This document shows positions 11,131 through 22,186 of a DNA stretch of 31,818 nt, one piece after another (the first letter of the stretch is position 1; the number at the start of each line of letters is the position of its first letter). Location of the stretch: contig JAKSYS010000704.1 in the NCBI GenBank assembly GCA_022925895.1, forward strand, positions 1 to 31,818, written 5' to 3'. The notes below the pieces were generated by a model that was given only the letters and a program-made list of their open reading frames with translations, had not been told where the DNA came from and searched no databases. This DNA is from Fragilaria crotonensis (taxonomy: Eukaryota > Bacillariophyta > Fragilariophyceae > Fragilariales > Fragilariaceae). The translations under genes and the position numbers were made by a program.

Positions 11131-12450
11131 TCTTTCACTTTAGTTCTGATGATTTGACTTCCCAAGTGATAATTACTTGAAACTTAATTCGCATTAAGTC
11201 ATGATGTTCAGAGGGACTTTACTGCATTATTCACTGAATTGCAAATGTTCGCTTCTTTGATCACATCAACACTTAAGTACACAAATTCTGGTAGGCAGTC
11301 TTGTGCCTGAATCATGCAAATACATTTGGGATGAAGGAAGCATGTCATGACATATTTTGCTGCCTGGGACATCTGCATTCCACTGCTGCGCGATGCAGTT
11401 AAAGATTCCATTGTTGCTTGTGAGAAAGAAATTCCCAATGGTGTTGTGCAGCATACCAGCAGAGTTTGTGTGCAGTATGACATTTTGTGCCATAGTAACT
11501 TCATTTCAAAATAATGGGAGTAACTGAAATATTGAAAAGAAAAAGTGTTCAGCTGTAAAATGTACATTCTGCCAGAGAAAGTCATTGCACTTTTATGCAA
11601 GGTGACAAGAATAATCTTTTTAAGAGATTCTTCAAAAACAACTTAGTTCTCAACTTGTCTATGGTGAACACCATCATACAGATTGTTGTGGATGAAAAAC
11701 ATTCGGAGAAGATTGTATGTTATGAAAGCATTCATGCAACAATGATGAGTTTCTTCTTGTTGCCAAAGTCAGATGCCGTACATTGATCAGCTTGAATGTC
11801 AACGGCATACTAGCTATGTAAAACCTTCAACTTGGCACCAAGTGCCAGCATCATTGTATGCCATCAGATATTGTCATGCCCCATGAGTATATTTTATTCA
11901 CTCTCAATCAGTATCCTCACAGCTATCAACAGCAGGCAATATAACAAACTGATCTTGAAATTGTCCTTCCTGCTTCTCTTGCAATAAGCCCGGCAATAAC
12001 AAATTTTCCTCCACCACATGGTATTGCCTCACACCAGCAATCTAGGCCAAGCTTGCATGGAAGTAGCATTGTTGTCTCACTTACATGACATGCATTCTGG
12101 TCACATAGTCTCAAGTATTCATGGATCATTAAATACCCAAGATGCATTTAACTCAGCGTGTTTGCATCAAACCAAGTACTGCACACAAATTCCTACGTTT
12201 CCGTGTATGAATACTACTGTATGAAATGACAAGGATGACCCATTTCATGCAAATAGGGTATAGACGAGCCTTCATAGATATTGCCACAATACTAGTATTG
12301 TTATTCCAAGGATTATAAGGTGATTGGAGCAAAAATTTCTATTTTGCACATAGCAATTTCAGAAGGCAGATTCTTTCCATTTTTATGCATGGAAGGTGTT
12401 GTTCAGCTTGTTTCTACGTAACAATTGTAGCTTTTTTCAGTTGATTAGAA
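11130..12450. other. CpG-poor block, possible decayed element
   Basis: By eye I count about 11 CpG in roughly 1.1 kb (11200-12300), with many TG and CA dinucleotides, against several CpG per 60 bases in the HSF gene. Open frames are short (the longest is minus 11600-11208, 130 codons) and none is recognisable. The pattern fits an old sequence eroded by deamination of methylated CpG. It abuts the truncated end of gene X of element A. Confidence 0.5.
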
Positions 12451-12547
12451 ACATATTTTGTCATTTGTTCCCCAATTTACGATGTTTTTGTAATATTGTT
12501 TGTCACTTTAAACGCAAAAGTACAGAACGTTTTGTTTTCCTCGCCCG

Positions 12548-13502
12548 TTAGTATACTAATCTGTGTTTGTTCTTCAACATTGTTTTGTCTCGGTTCTGTT
12601 GGGAATGGTGTGTTCTCCCAGTGGAAATCCTCCACGCTGACACGCGGTGATTCTCATCAAGGAAGTGCCAACCAGAACTGATATCATGCTCATCACGATA
12701 GACACAATGGCCCGTATGCTCAGTATAAAATCGCTTCACAAAGCTGTCGCTGCCAAACTTGTATGACACCTCACGACCACCACATCACCTCACGTTGCAG
12801 GCGTAGCCAGCTCATGTCATGGGCTATGAATGAGCCCGGCACACCAACATCTCCCCTACGACGCTCCCTATGACAGTAGAACACGCCGCACTGGGGTAAG
12901 AAAAGGATAGCAGCCCTATAACAATAATCCTTCTCAGGTAGAGCATCATCCGGCTGGTACAATCGAAACGGTCGGACCACGTCCCGGATCAACAACAGGT
13001 TGTTTCTTGTGATCAGATGGAGCCCCTGTCACTGCTGCTGATGAAGGCGCCCGGTTCAGAATGACATCCATAATGTAAAATTCATTAAGGAACTCGATTC
13101 AATCCGCTCCGGGAACATGTCGCCCGCCCGTCGTAGCTGGAACGGCTCGCATTGAAAAGCTTTGGCGATCCAACTCATCGGAACGTGGCACAGATTGCTT
13201 TGTTCTGATTTTGCATGCTTCCTTTCATCCTTGCTTGCCCGCCGGAACCGTCGCCTGAAAGCACTCCTCTCCTCAGGAATAACCGCCATCGACAACAGCC
13301 TCATAATCCTCCTATTTGTCGGGAGACTCTCCCGCTCGTTGCGCTTTGCTGGGAGTTGTTTCTTTGCATCCTTCTTCTCGTCCACAACATGCAATCCTGG
13401 CACTCGCGGTGTCTTCCCCAAATTTAGCACCGACGTCTTGCACGGAGAAGTCTTATTGCCCATGCCCGCGACCCTATCACCACCGCGTCGATTATGCGAC
13501 AT
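12548..13502 (-). pseudogene. Gene X of element A, truncated relative of the gene at 28,840-31,369
   Basis: Two in-line frames belong together. The first (13502-13056, 148 codons, ATG start) is a basic protein start with SWIAKAFQCEPFQLRRAGDM near its end. The second (12995-12771) contains YRAAILFLPQCGVFYCHRER and ends in a WLRLQ block. This matches the plus gene of element B, which has YRACIVLLPQAGIFYCHRER and WLRLQ at 30075-30201, with a similar W(I/V)-x-P-(E/D) block upstream. After about 12790 the similarity stops, so the C-terminal half present in B, including the oxygenase-like domain, is missing. A third frame (12769-12548) may be residual coding sequence. Function is unknown. The start lies 35 bases from the tandem array at 13537, and the gene runs divergently from gene Y at 15099. 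Confidence 0.6.
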
Positions 13503-13536
13503 CGGGCCCTCCCTTGCTTTCTGGCAAGTAAAGGCC

Positions 13537-14229
13537 GCACGATGTCAGTTCAGTTCCTCGCAACGACCACCACTGGTGGCAATGCGAGCGCGTCTTCGAC
13601 AACTCAATGGCAACTCTCCCTGCTTTCTGGCGGGAATGAGCCTCTGATCGTCGAATTGGCGAGAACGATCCGACAGCAACGGTGACAATCGCGATGCAAA
13701 TGAATGCACGATGTCACTTCTGTTCCTCGCAACGACCACCACTGGTGGGAATGCGAGCGCGTCTTCGACAACTCAATGGCAACTTTCCCTGCTTTCTGGC
13801 GGGGAATGAGCCTCTGATCGTCGAATTGGCGAGGAGAACGAGGATCCGACAGCAATGGTGACAATCGCGAAGCAAACGAATGCACGATGTCAGTTAAGTT
13901 CCTCGCAACGATTCCCACTGGTGGGAATGCGGCGCGTCTTCGACAACTCAATGGCAACTCTCTGCTTTCTGGCGGGAATGAGCCTCTGATCGTCGAATTG
14001 GCGAGGAGAACGAGGATCCGACAGCAATGGTGACAATCGCGAAGCAAACGAATGCACGATGTCAGTTAAGTTCCTCGCAACGATTCCCACTGGTGGGAAT
14101 GCGAGCGCGTCTTCGACAACTCAATGGCAACTCTCCCTGCTTTCTGGCGGGGAATGAGCCTCTGATCGTCGAATTGGCGAGGAGAACGAGGATCCGACAG
14201 CAATGGTGACAATCGCGAAGCAAACGAAT
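13537..14229. repeat. Tandem array, four units of 169-176 bp
   Basis: Units begin at GCACGATGTCA at 13537, 13706, 13882 and 14054, and a fifth start at 14230 is immediately replaced by a hairpin. Unit lengths of 169, 176, 172 and 176 are not multiples of three and indels shift the frame, so this is not a coding repeat even though it keeps long frames open on both strands. Units 3 and 4 carry ATTCCCAC and GTGGGAAT as 8-base inverted arms around TG. The array lies directly upstream of gene X of element A (start 13502, minus), the same position as the array before gene X of element B. Confidence 0.9.
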
Positions 14230-14258
14230 GCACAATTGCTTCTGAGAAGCAATTGTGC
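14230..14258. repeat. Perfect 14-bp-arm palindrome at the edge of the tandem array
   Basis: GCACAATTGCTTCT, a single G, then AGAAGCAATTGTGC. The first four bases also continue the array unit (GCAC), so the array breaks off exactly into the palindrome. An extra CAATTGC follows. It could be a hairpin or cruciform and may mark the recombination end of the array. Confidence 0.85.
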
Positions 14259-14261
14259 AAT

Positions 14262-15098
14262 TGCTTGTGGTGTCAAGTATTGACAACAGGAACACATAAC
14301 GCACGAAAAGGGATCAGTTTACTATGCAAAAAAGAGGCGATTCTGCACCTGGGACTTGAGTACAGGAACTCAAACTACTTAGGAAATGCTTGTATATGTT
14401 GTGTATAACCACATGACGTATATAAGTATACAAATATGTAATTTATACTAAACTAATTAACTATGTACATGTATGCCATATTGCTGTCATGGGAAATGAC
14501 TAAAAAATTGTACGCACAGTTTCTACTACATGGTACGTAGCAGTTAGAAATCAATTTTTTATGATTCTTATATAACTACAATAACTCTCTATGTAAATCT
14601 GATTTTTCGTCGATACAAACTCTGAAGTAGTATGAACTACTATTAATAGTTGTGTATACTGAACATAATAATGTATCTAAGTAAAACAAATAGTGGTAAA
14701 AATAGACTCTTATATATATATATATATATGCAATGCTACGTGGTTGCGGTACAAACAATGAAACGAATGCAGGAATGCGGGAATGTCAACAACAGATACG
14801 ACTAAACATAACGTATGACTTACGCCGTAACGGAAAACTCAGCTGTTGAGTACTGACCATCAACCTGCATTCAAACACAACACATGATACATCTTACGCA
14901 TGTATGTTGATTTGTACTATAAAAAAATATGTTTTAATCATGTGACGGTATATATTAAACAAACATGGCGAACTGCTTCGCATTCAAAAATCCCTATCTG
15001 ATTCAAAACGCATGATGTAGCATACACGAATCCTACGAATTGTTGCCTTTCTCACACTTCCTTTTTCACACTTGCTTGTAGTTAAAGATACATGCATC
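14262..15098. other. AT-rich spacer between divergent genes X and Y of element A
   Basis: Very AT-rich, with a TA microsatellite at 14710-14729 and no supported gene. Together with the array it separates the divergent starts at 13502 and 15099. Element B has an AT-rich spacer at 27120-28180 in the same relative position. Confidence 0.6.
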
Positions 15099-16797
15099 AT
15101 GGCCAGAGGAGCAGCCAAAGCAGCTTCTTGGACATCACCACGCAAGAAGCAGGCACGCACCCGTAAAGGCGGAGCTGCACAACTACAGCAGCATGTAACG
15201 AAAGGCGGAGGATCAAAGACTACGAAAACGACAAATAACAAACGAAAGAAGGTAAATGAAAGTGCTGCTGCTGCAAATCATAAGCGTACAAAAACAACGA
15301 ATGATCCGGATGGTGACAAGGGCAAACCTGATGGTGACGAATCCGATGCTGTCGAAGTGTGACCACCAAGAACAAAAACGTGTTGCTGGTGCTGGTAAGA
15401 AGAGAAGTCAATTAAACCAAGAAAATCGGTGGTACAGAAGTTGATACTCGATGACATTGAAAGCACATCCGAATCAGAGGAGTATGTTGACGAGGAGAAC
15501 GATGACAAGGAGGATGATGAAGAGGAGGTGTATGAGGATGCTGTGCAGGACGAATCAAGTGATGACGACGGGGACAGAAGGAACCCGCCAACAACAACGA
15601 CGCTGAAAATAAGGAAAAGCATGGCTGGTCGTCAACTTCATCAGATGAGGATGACAGCAGGGACGTCGACAGAGATACAATGGGTATCGAAGGGAAATGG
15701 AGGACGAGGCAGAAGCCGCAGCAATGAGGGCTGAGGCTCGTCGGGGAGTTGAACCGCAGTACCCAACAAGGTGCAGTGGATCCTCCAAACAATTCAAATC
15801 CTAATGTCATGTTGCCGTCACGTCAGATTATTGATGTTGGCATTTCGGTTCGTGGCTTGTCAAAGGCTGAATCTATTCAGAAGCAAGAGAAGCATGTGGC
15901 AGATCGTGTTACTCAATTTGTTAAATCAGATGTATTCCGCCGAATCAAGTTCATTAATAACGACGCAATGTTCCAAAGAGCATTCCAGTTGGTGATGAAT
16001 CATGAAAAAGTGGAGCCTAACAAGCGTGTAAGTTTTCAAATGCTGTACGAAAGTTGTTTTAATCATGCATTGAATACGAAGAGGAGTTCGTGCGAACAAA
16101 CAGGTGGGGCACTTGCAAGGAAAGCAATCGCCGAGTTCAAACAACGTGGAGAAGAGTTTTACAGTTTTGACGAATTCTGTAAGCTCAGGAGAGCAACAAC
16201 AGAAAGAGAGAAGAATGCATTCTTCTGGTTCTTTGACACGTTCTTGGAATGTGTATGCGGGGCAAGGCAGTGGAGAAATGCAAAGAAGACCACGTTGGTG
16301 TCAAAAGCCGCAGATGGGCGTGGTGGAAAACTTGTAACTAAAAGTGATGAAGCGTTTGGTTTGTTGCTCATCGATAATTATATGGAAAAGTGGGTTACCG
16401 TTCTGGCAGAGGAGGAAAAGGCACGCGCTAATGAAGTTGCTAACAATCATGACGTCGACAATACAGCGAGACAGGTGGGAACCAACGGCAACAGGCAAAA
16501 GAAGAAGGCGGCGGCAAAATCCCAGGAAGGTATACAGCAAAAAAATGGGCACTGCAAGTATGGTGGGTGGAGCCGTGATGGAACTGCACGTTTCAATGAA
16601 CTATACAATCTTGTTCAAGACGACCGAGCAAGCGCGCAATCGGAACAAATGGAAAGGAGTTGATGGCATTTTGCAGGGCTCAGGCGGGAATAGATGACAA
16701 CAATGCACAACACGAACAGGAGGGTCATGGTAACAACAATGCGGCGGAAGGAACTGAAGCACTGCCGGTCGAGGCAGCATGGGACTTGGACGACTAA
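15099..16797 (+). pseudogene. Gene Y of element A, conserved transposon-associated protein, frame-broken
   Basis: It starts at ATG 15099 with a basic, Gly/Ala/Lys-rich N-terminus, passes through a Ser/Asp/Glu-rich acidic stretch (15429-15560), and has its main frame at 15749-16663 (304 codons). The last shift near 16660 restores a tail ending PVEAAWDLDD at 16797. Shared with gene Y of element B are, in order: a block with VKSDVFRRIKFINND; TKSDEAFGLLLIDNYMEKW; and GGWSRDGTARFNELYNLVQD. B has VKEDVFPKQKFANLNGD, LTDEAFLLLCLESYVPKW and WSKDGLERFNGLMVDVYRDR at matching positions. I do not know its function. It is probably nuclear given the basic start, and may be a DNA-binding accessory or regulator of the transposon. 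Breaks lie near 15360, 15600-15740 and 16660. Confidence 0.65.
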
Positions 16798-16799
16798 GC

Positions 16800-17750
16800 A
16801 AATGGACTTGAGAGACTAGTTTAAACATTTCTTCTAGCACTACGATGAGCCAATATGCAAAGAAAATAGCTGTATACTATTTGTAGAATGAAATGCTTAC
16901 AGGATACAACGTCTGGTGAAAAAGCAACATCTGTTTGGTTACTGAACAACAAATTAATGAACAAAAATTGCAAGGAGCAACCATAAAACAGTGATCAAGA
17001 CAAACAAATATAGTTGCTCAAAAGGTCATATCTAGCCAAATATGTTGATTTGTAACATTAGATTGTGATTAAATTGGTGAAAGACAACATTTTATGGTTT
17101 TATCAACAAAATTGGTCATAGTAACCATTTATAGTTGAGATGTTACAGATCGGAGGTCATTACTCGGTAACTCTTACCAAGTAAAAATAAAGTAAACATT
17201 TTGCACCTTCTGATGTATGGCTCACCAGGCATGCATCATTCGGTTGCGCTGGGTTGCTCAATGACCTAATCATGTGTCCTCACCATTGTTGGAGTTGATG
17301 GTTGACGACCAGATCATCATTCACAGAATTCGTGGAGGAAAGCACTAGTTATACCATCTGAAGCTGCAGGAAATTTTCCACACACTCAAGAGTTGTCATC
17401 AAAGGCATCCAACTACCATTAAAGAGCCCAAAATTGTTCCTACACAGCTTTGCTGATGTTTTAAGTTGATCTTCCAACTTCTGCTGCGCAGTTGTTGTGC
17501 CACTTTTCTCATTTTTTCTTCATCATCCGTGGACTCTTGCTGGTAGAACTTTAGTTGTCAGAACTTTCATCCTCCTAATTGTAGTCACTGCCCAATGATT
17601 CTATATAATTGTCATCATCATCAGATTTTTCCCAGACAACATAGCATTGCTTCGTGGTCCATACAATAATGTACTGCTCCCCTTCCCTTCTGAACTTAAC
17701 TTAAGTCACTATTCAATCAAATTTGTACACAGTATATCAAAAGATATGAA
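16800..17750. other. CpG-poor stretch downstream of gene Y (element A)
   Basis: About a dozen CpG in 900 bases, AT-rich, no open frame worth naming. The minus strand has short acidic and basic fragments (around 17580-17400) that could be remnants of coding sequence. A CpG-poor block also lies downstream of gene Y in element B (24.0-25.27 kb). Confidence 0.4.
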
Positions 17751-18346
17751 TTCTGAACCCACCTCTCATAGTGCTTCTGTCAAAAATTTCGAAAAAAACA
17801 ATCGTTCATATACTCAATAAAATGAATGCGCTATCAGTCGTCCCAGAAGTCATTACAATTCATTTTTACCAATGCAGCCAATAAGTGGTCGTTGTTAATC
17901 GTAATCAGACACGAGCCTGACATTCCCACATTACGAGGCTGCCTGGTACTCGTATGTGCGAGAAGGCAGGCCGACTGAACAGACAGACAGACAACCTCCA
18001 GGAAGAATGAGTTCTCACGTTCTCACATACTCCGAACGAATTCGACCAAGACAACGACTACATACCGGTAGAGATAGAAAGTTAAATTCCCACCCACCAC
18101 CCAGGGATAGGGAAGGAAAGAGAGATTATGAAGCGTCAAGGGGAATGAATTTATGTGTAGAAATTCTGTTAACAATACAAATATGCGATACCTGGTATTA
18201 TACGTCAGAAACGCCAAAAGTCCGGAATAAGTCCGGAATAGTAGCAGTCCGAGTACTTGGTATGGACTATGGGCTACTGCAAACGTGGGTGGCATACCAC
18301 TATGTACGTCATCTTGGTTCTATGCTGCATTCTTTTCTATGCCTAT
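17750..18346. other. Intergenic stretch
   Basis: Plus (17956-18348) and minus (18295-18023) frames overlap fully and neither looks like a real protein. I see no gene, RNA or repeat. Confidence 0.4.
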
Positions 18347-18843
18347 GAGGCTATGAGAAATGAGAAGGTGGAGGCCATCCGCGCTTCGACGTCACGCACA
18401 TTATCGTTGTACTTATGAGAATAATGATGGCTTGTCACAACTCACTACTCACAACACTTCAAGAGGACATAGTATCATGATTCATAATAATGTGTCACTC
18501 TCCACGTGACACTAAGAGGCTATGAGAAGGTGGAGGCCATCCGCGCTTCGACTTCACGCACATTACCAGATCGTTGTACATGTACATATGAGAATCATGA
18601 TGGATGATGGCTTGTCACAACTCACAACTCACAACACTTCAAGAGGACATAATATCATGATTCATGTGTCACTCCACGTGACTCTAAGAGGCTATGAGAA
18701 GGTGGAGGCCATCCGCGCTTCGACGTCACGCACATTACCAGATCGTTGTACAAGTACATACGAGAATAATGATGGCTTGTCACAACTCACAACTCACAAC
18801 ACTTCAAGAGGACATCATATCATGATCACTCTCCGTGACACTC
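18347..18843 (+). repeat. Tandem array, three units of about 170 bp, upstream of a small gene
   Basis: Units start with GAGGCTATGAGAA at 18347, 18516 and 18688. Units 1 and 3 contain CGACGTCA (18387-18394 and 18721-18728), the reverse of a CRE-like TGACGTCG; unit 2 has one substitution (CGACTTCA). The end of unit 1 has GTGTCAC and GTGACAC arms (18492-18512) around a CACGTG-containing centre, and unit 2 keeps CACGTG. The array ends about 130 bases before the ATG at 18975, so a promoter role is likely. Confidence 0.9.
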
Positions 18844-18853
18844 ATATTCTCCA

Positions 18854-18937
18854 TACTGTAGTACTGTAGTACTGTAGTACTGTAGTACCTCACAAGGACC
18901 TCAAATGGGGTTCGAAGTTCGAAGTTCGAAGTTCGAA
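18854..18937. repeat. Two short tandem repeats: 8-bp TACTGTAG and 7-bp TTCGAAG
   Basis: TACTGTAG is repeated about four times (18854-18888). After a 22-base gap TTCGAAG is repeated nearly four times (18911-18937). Both are built of palindromic cores (GTAC, TTCGAA) and lie 40-120 bases before the ATG at 18975. Confidence 0.85.
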
Positions 18938-18974
18938 TCATCACGCAACAAAAGCGATTAGTTTTTGCTCATCA

Positions 18975-19687
18975 ATGACGAAACGAAATCTCGTATCAAC
19001 CTTTTTCAATACAAACGCTAAATTGATTGCAGTCCTCCGCGATGTGCTGAAGTCTCGCGCAAAAGGAAATGCTCTGGACTCTGGAGTACTCGAGTTCTAC
19101 TATCGTAAGCAGGAGTCATTTCCAAAACTGTCGTCTGGCTCTGAAACGTGTGCGTTCATTTCGTTTGTACAGCGGTACGCAGTATATCATCGATCATACA
19201 TTCACCTCAAGCCTACCCAATGACTCCCTCCTCCTTTTGCAGCATATGCTTCCGAAGAATAAACATCTTGTAACGAAGAACGCCTACATATCGACGGCCT
19301 TCTCAGGATCGCGACTGCGTGGTCGGACCCTCCTCTAGGAGAAACAACAGAGACACCAAAGGATTACTCCTGAGCACAATAGACGATTCTCGGCTGTTGC
19401 TCTCGCAGCTTTCAACCGTGACAATCCTACAAAACGGAGCCTCATACGAGACAGGACGGATCACTTTCAAGACTTTCAGTGGTGGGTACGGCGAAATGTC
19501 GGTCGAGATCCTTATGCAGATTGTTGGCTTTCTAAACAAGGCGCTTGAAAAATCTACTAGTATCACCAAGAGAGCATTTTTTGTTTCTTTTGCAAGGATT
19601 CAGTCCTACACCAAACGATTGTTGATAACACAGTCCTCATACAGAAGAACCATTTTTCGAAACATTAACAAAGATGTCTTAAATTGA
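18975..19687 (+). CDS. Unrecognised small gene, probably spliced
   Basis: The ATG at 18975 opens 82 codons (MTKRNLVSTFFNTNAKLIAV onward) that stop at 19223. A strong 3' splice-site-like run, CTCCCTCCTCCTTTTGCAG, ends at 19242, and a donor-like GTATAT near 19191 is in phase with it. A second open frame, 19274-19687, carries STVTILQNGASYETGRITFK and a basic helical C-terminus. Joining the two needs one further intron or a one-base shift near 19300 that I could not settle. No domain is recognised. It is convergent with the HSF-type gene (144 bases between stops) and lies downstream of the 170-bp array. This stretch is CpG-rich, like the HSF gene and unlike the decayed blocks. Confidence 0.4.
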
Positions 19688-19830
19688 GTTATTTGGTAAA
19701 TCATCGCATCATTTCCTGTGGCGATGTTGAGAAACGTTCAATTTGAGCTGGCTTTGAATAATAGAATATGTATTCAGGATTCTTATATCGCCACGACCGT
19801 GCTGCTGTGAAGTGGGTTTTGCAAAGCGAG

Positions 19831-20949
19831 TCAATGGTCACCACTGACGCTCGCACAACTTCCTAGTTGGCGCGGTTTCTTCTTGATGCGCCGCATGCCA
19901 CTGGAAAGAGCGGGATTATCGCGAATGAAAAGCTCGTGTCTGTATAGGCCCCTGGCAAACCCCTTCCCTCCGACACGTTTAAAATTATAGAGGTTGAGCT
20001 GCCTCTGAAAACTTGCGAAACATTTCATCTTGGGAAAGAAGGTTGGAAGAATGGTTTCTTCAAAGAAGGTCTGGTTCTTGATTTGGAAGGTCCTACCGTC
20101 GGGAAGAAATTCAGCAATGTCCGCGTGGCGGCCGTTGAATTCCAACTCAGCGAGGGCTCGATGAAGTACCATAGGAAACGTTTCGGAGCCACCGATAACT
20201 GGAATCTGATCTTCCTCGTGCTGTGAGAATGGTCTTGCGCGCTCTGCCGCCTGTGCAGCGGATAAGAGTGCGCTTGTTGAGACAGAGGATGGTGCGGCCT
20301 GAAGGTCATGCTTTTCGTTGTCGTCGGAAATAGTCGATGGTGACCTGAAAGGAACATCAACGTGCAACTGCACATGCTGCCTGTTATTTGCTTCCCCCAG
20401 ACATTGGGATATTTGCCTCCTTGCGAGCATGGCGGATGCCTCAAGGAAGTGAACACGCTTTTGCAAATCGAGCTCCTGTTGTCTCGAATGCGATGAGCGA
20501 GTAAAACCGGCATTTGATTCGCGGCGAGACCTTGGCCTCCATACAGCATTGCCAATGTCCCTGACATAGCGATTTCATTCATAGCATCCGCATGCATCCT
20601 GGCGTAGGATTGGATGCTTCCAACGTCAATGTTTCGTTGCTGTTGATCGTGATCAGTGTTAGAATTTTGCAATACTAGTGTGTGACCTGACTCAACATGC
20701 GGCAATGACCCGGAGACGTACCTGACGACGTTCATCTCTGCTATTAAACGGCGCTTCTGTTGTCCTTATGGACGATGGGTGAGTTCCATTGGCCGCAGCA
20801 CTAAGGTACATCATATCAAACTGTGTGTTCGGATTCGCGCCCCGAGGGAATCTGTTGGATAATGCCTCAGTCAATTGTGACACGGTCTCGAGAGAAGGAG
20901 ACTGAAACGAGCGAGAATGCAACTCATGGCCGACGACGCGCGGCACCAT
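19831..20949 (-). CDS. HSF-type DNA-binding domain transcription factor, three exons
   Basis: Exons are 20949-20722, 20639-20545 and 20482-19831, giving 324 residues. Intron 1 (82 nt) has an ideal donor, CAG|GTACGT, a CTAAC branch-like site and CAACAG|. Intron 2 (62 nt, GTATGG to CGAG|) is less certain but restores the frame and a heptad-like helix, LQQELDLQKRVHFLEAS. The DNA-binding domain is C-terminal (about residues 200-310): FPMVLHRALAELEFNGR, LPDGRTFQI, FFEETILPTFFPKMKCFASF, QRQLNLYNFKRVGG and YRHELFIRD. Heat-shock factors bind GAA/TTC units, and this family is greatly expanded in diatoms. Oddities: Asn replaces the usual Gly in LNLYGF, the usual Trp before LPDG is absent, and the domain lies at the end. 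The frame is open upstream to 21060, so an earlier exon is possible (MPMPRRTPSDEDSGEAQ at about 21173). Confidence 0.8.
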
Positions 20950-21590
20950 CGCATCCCGATTGGTGCTTTCTCGCGCCTCGCATATGATTCTCTGACTGAG
21001 ACAGGGAACAGGATCGACAAGTAAGCCGTCGCTGTGTAAGGTGCATAAGGCCCTTGGTTGTTATCGCGGATGTTTGATCCATGTTGATTGCCTCGCTTGT
21101 TGCAATGCTCAATTGTCGAGGTTTGCGCTTCACCTGAGTCCTCATCGGAAGGAGTTCTTCTGGGCATTGGCATATTGACGCAATGGGAGTTATGAGGTGG
21201 TCGTTGGTTTGAAACAGCTGCTTCTTCCCTTGCTGGTAGAGTACGAGCACTCAAGTGTAGTTTTGTTGCTGTTTTGGACTGAAACTGAAACTGTTCGGGA
21301 TGAACTCTCGCGTGCGATAGAAGAATTTTCACGGAGTAGAAATAGAGATTGTTTAGGGACGAAAATTCCCAAAACATGTTGCGTACTTCGCATTGAGAAC
21401 AATCTCATAATACGAATGCGCATAATTAAGCAATATCGAATTTTGGGTTCGCATCCATGTTCATCGACTGACGCAGCCGTTCCCACCCGTTCTGATGTGC
21501 TCCTGTCCTCCTTGGAGACGTGTAGGGACTCCGGGTTCCCGCATGAGCGTTATAAGTTGACGTAACACGGCGCATTTTTTTCGCCTATGT
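20950..21590. other. 5' region of the HSF-type gene
   Basis: It probably holds the promoter and perhaps a first exon. Minus frames starting at 21377 and 21486 are open and CpG-rich (for example MGTAASVDEHGCEPKI and MPMPRRTPSDEDSGEAQ), but I cannot fix the splicing. A plus frame, 21197-21565, overlaps them and is probably a shadow. Confidence 0.4.
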
Positions 21591-21599
21591 GCCTATAAA
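21558..21599 (+). promoter_or_regulatory. CRE-like site and TATA box of an interrupted plus-strand unit
   Basis: TGACGTAA at 21558-21565 is followed 36 bases later by TATAAA at 21594-21599, and an ATG lies 72 bases after the TATA at 21671. The same pair of motifs (TATAAA and TGACGTC), in the other order, occurs in the array at 28.2-28.7 kb. Confidence 0.45.
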
Positions 21600-21670
21600 G
21601 TGCCGATTCAGCGATCGGATTCTGAGTTTTGCAGTTTTGCCGTTGTGCCCCAACACTTTTTGCTGATAAA

Positions 21671-21702
21671 ATGATCAAATCTCTCGTCCGACCAGCCCAC
21701 AG
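21671..21702 (+). pseudogene. Short ORF start interrupted by the hAT-like element
   Basis: MIKSLVRPAH starts behind a TATA box and runs straight into the left end of the element at 21703. Removing the element and one 8-bp duplication joins this frame to the bases after 23566, giving a 32-codon frame ending at TGA 23631-23633. Whether this is a gene, a first exon or chance is open; no family is recognised. Confidence 0.35.
21695..21702. repeat. Target site duplication, left copy
   Basis: GCCCACAG immediately precedes the left terminal repeat; an identical octamer follows the right terminus. Confidence 0.85.
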
Positions 21703-22126
21703 CAGGCTGTGTTATTTTGGGAGCTTTTTCTTATTTCTTATTTTGGGAATTTGTTCCCAATTGAACATTTAAAAGTTCCCGATTTAAACCGTGTAGAATA
21801 CGTAGGATTCAGTAGAGATCAACTGGCCATCGCCCGAATCTTTGTCGGACTGGCGTCGTACTGGAGGTTCCGGAATTTTTACCTTTAAGTGTATACTAGT
21901 GGCTACGTATACAGTACTAATTCTATAACGTTCATCACGCCGGACAAATATTCCACGTTCCATCACCCCTTCAAATGTCCGGATCATTAGGTACATTAAT
22001 TGCATGACGTGACAAATTTTGAGCTTTAAGTAAAGAACTTGAGCTTAGACTTTGCGACAATGGAATCGACGTCTTATGAAATCCTACTTAAGGATATAAG
22101 ACATCTGAAGTGTCGGCAGCCGTTGT

Positions 22127-22186
22127 CTCAAGAGCCGCTGGCTCAAGAGCCATTGGCTCAAGAGCCGCTGGCTCAAGAGCCAACGG
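22127..22186 (+). repeat. 15-bp minisatellite, four units
   Basis: Units of the form CTCAAGAGCCGCTGG, each holding GGCTC and GAGCC arms around AA. It lies in an open frame (22039-22320), where it would read Gln-Glu-Pro-Leu-Ala repeats, but nothing else supports that ORF. Confidence 0.85.

Noticed and set aside
11208-11600. 130-codon minus ORF as a gene
   Set aside because: It lies in a CpG-poor decayed block and shows no recognisable motif; long frames there follow from low GC and chance.
13537-14304. Long ORFs on both strands through the tandem array
   Set aside because: They copy each other unit by unit, change frame because unit lengths are not multiples of three, and occur on both strands; they are a by-product of the repeat.
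18347-18843. CRISPR array
   Set aside because: Whole units of about 170 bp are repeated with no unique spacers, and the window is eukaryotic.
18911-18937. Heat-shock element near the HSF gene
   Set aside because: The GAA and TTC blocks repeat every 7 bases with gaps of 0 and 1, not the 5-base units with 2-base gaps that HSF binds.
18905-18945. tRNA-like GTTCGAATC
   Set aside because: It is the last unit of a TTCGAAG tandem repeat, with no cloverleaf.
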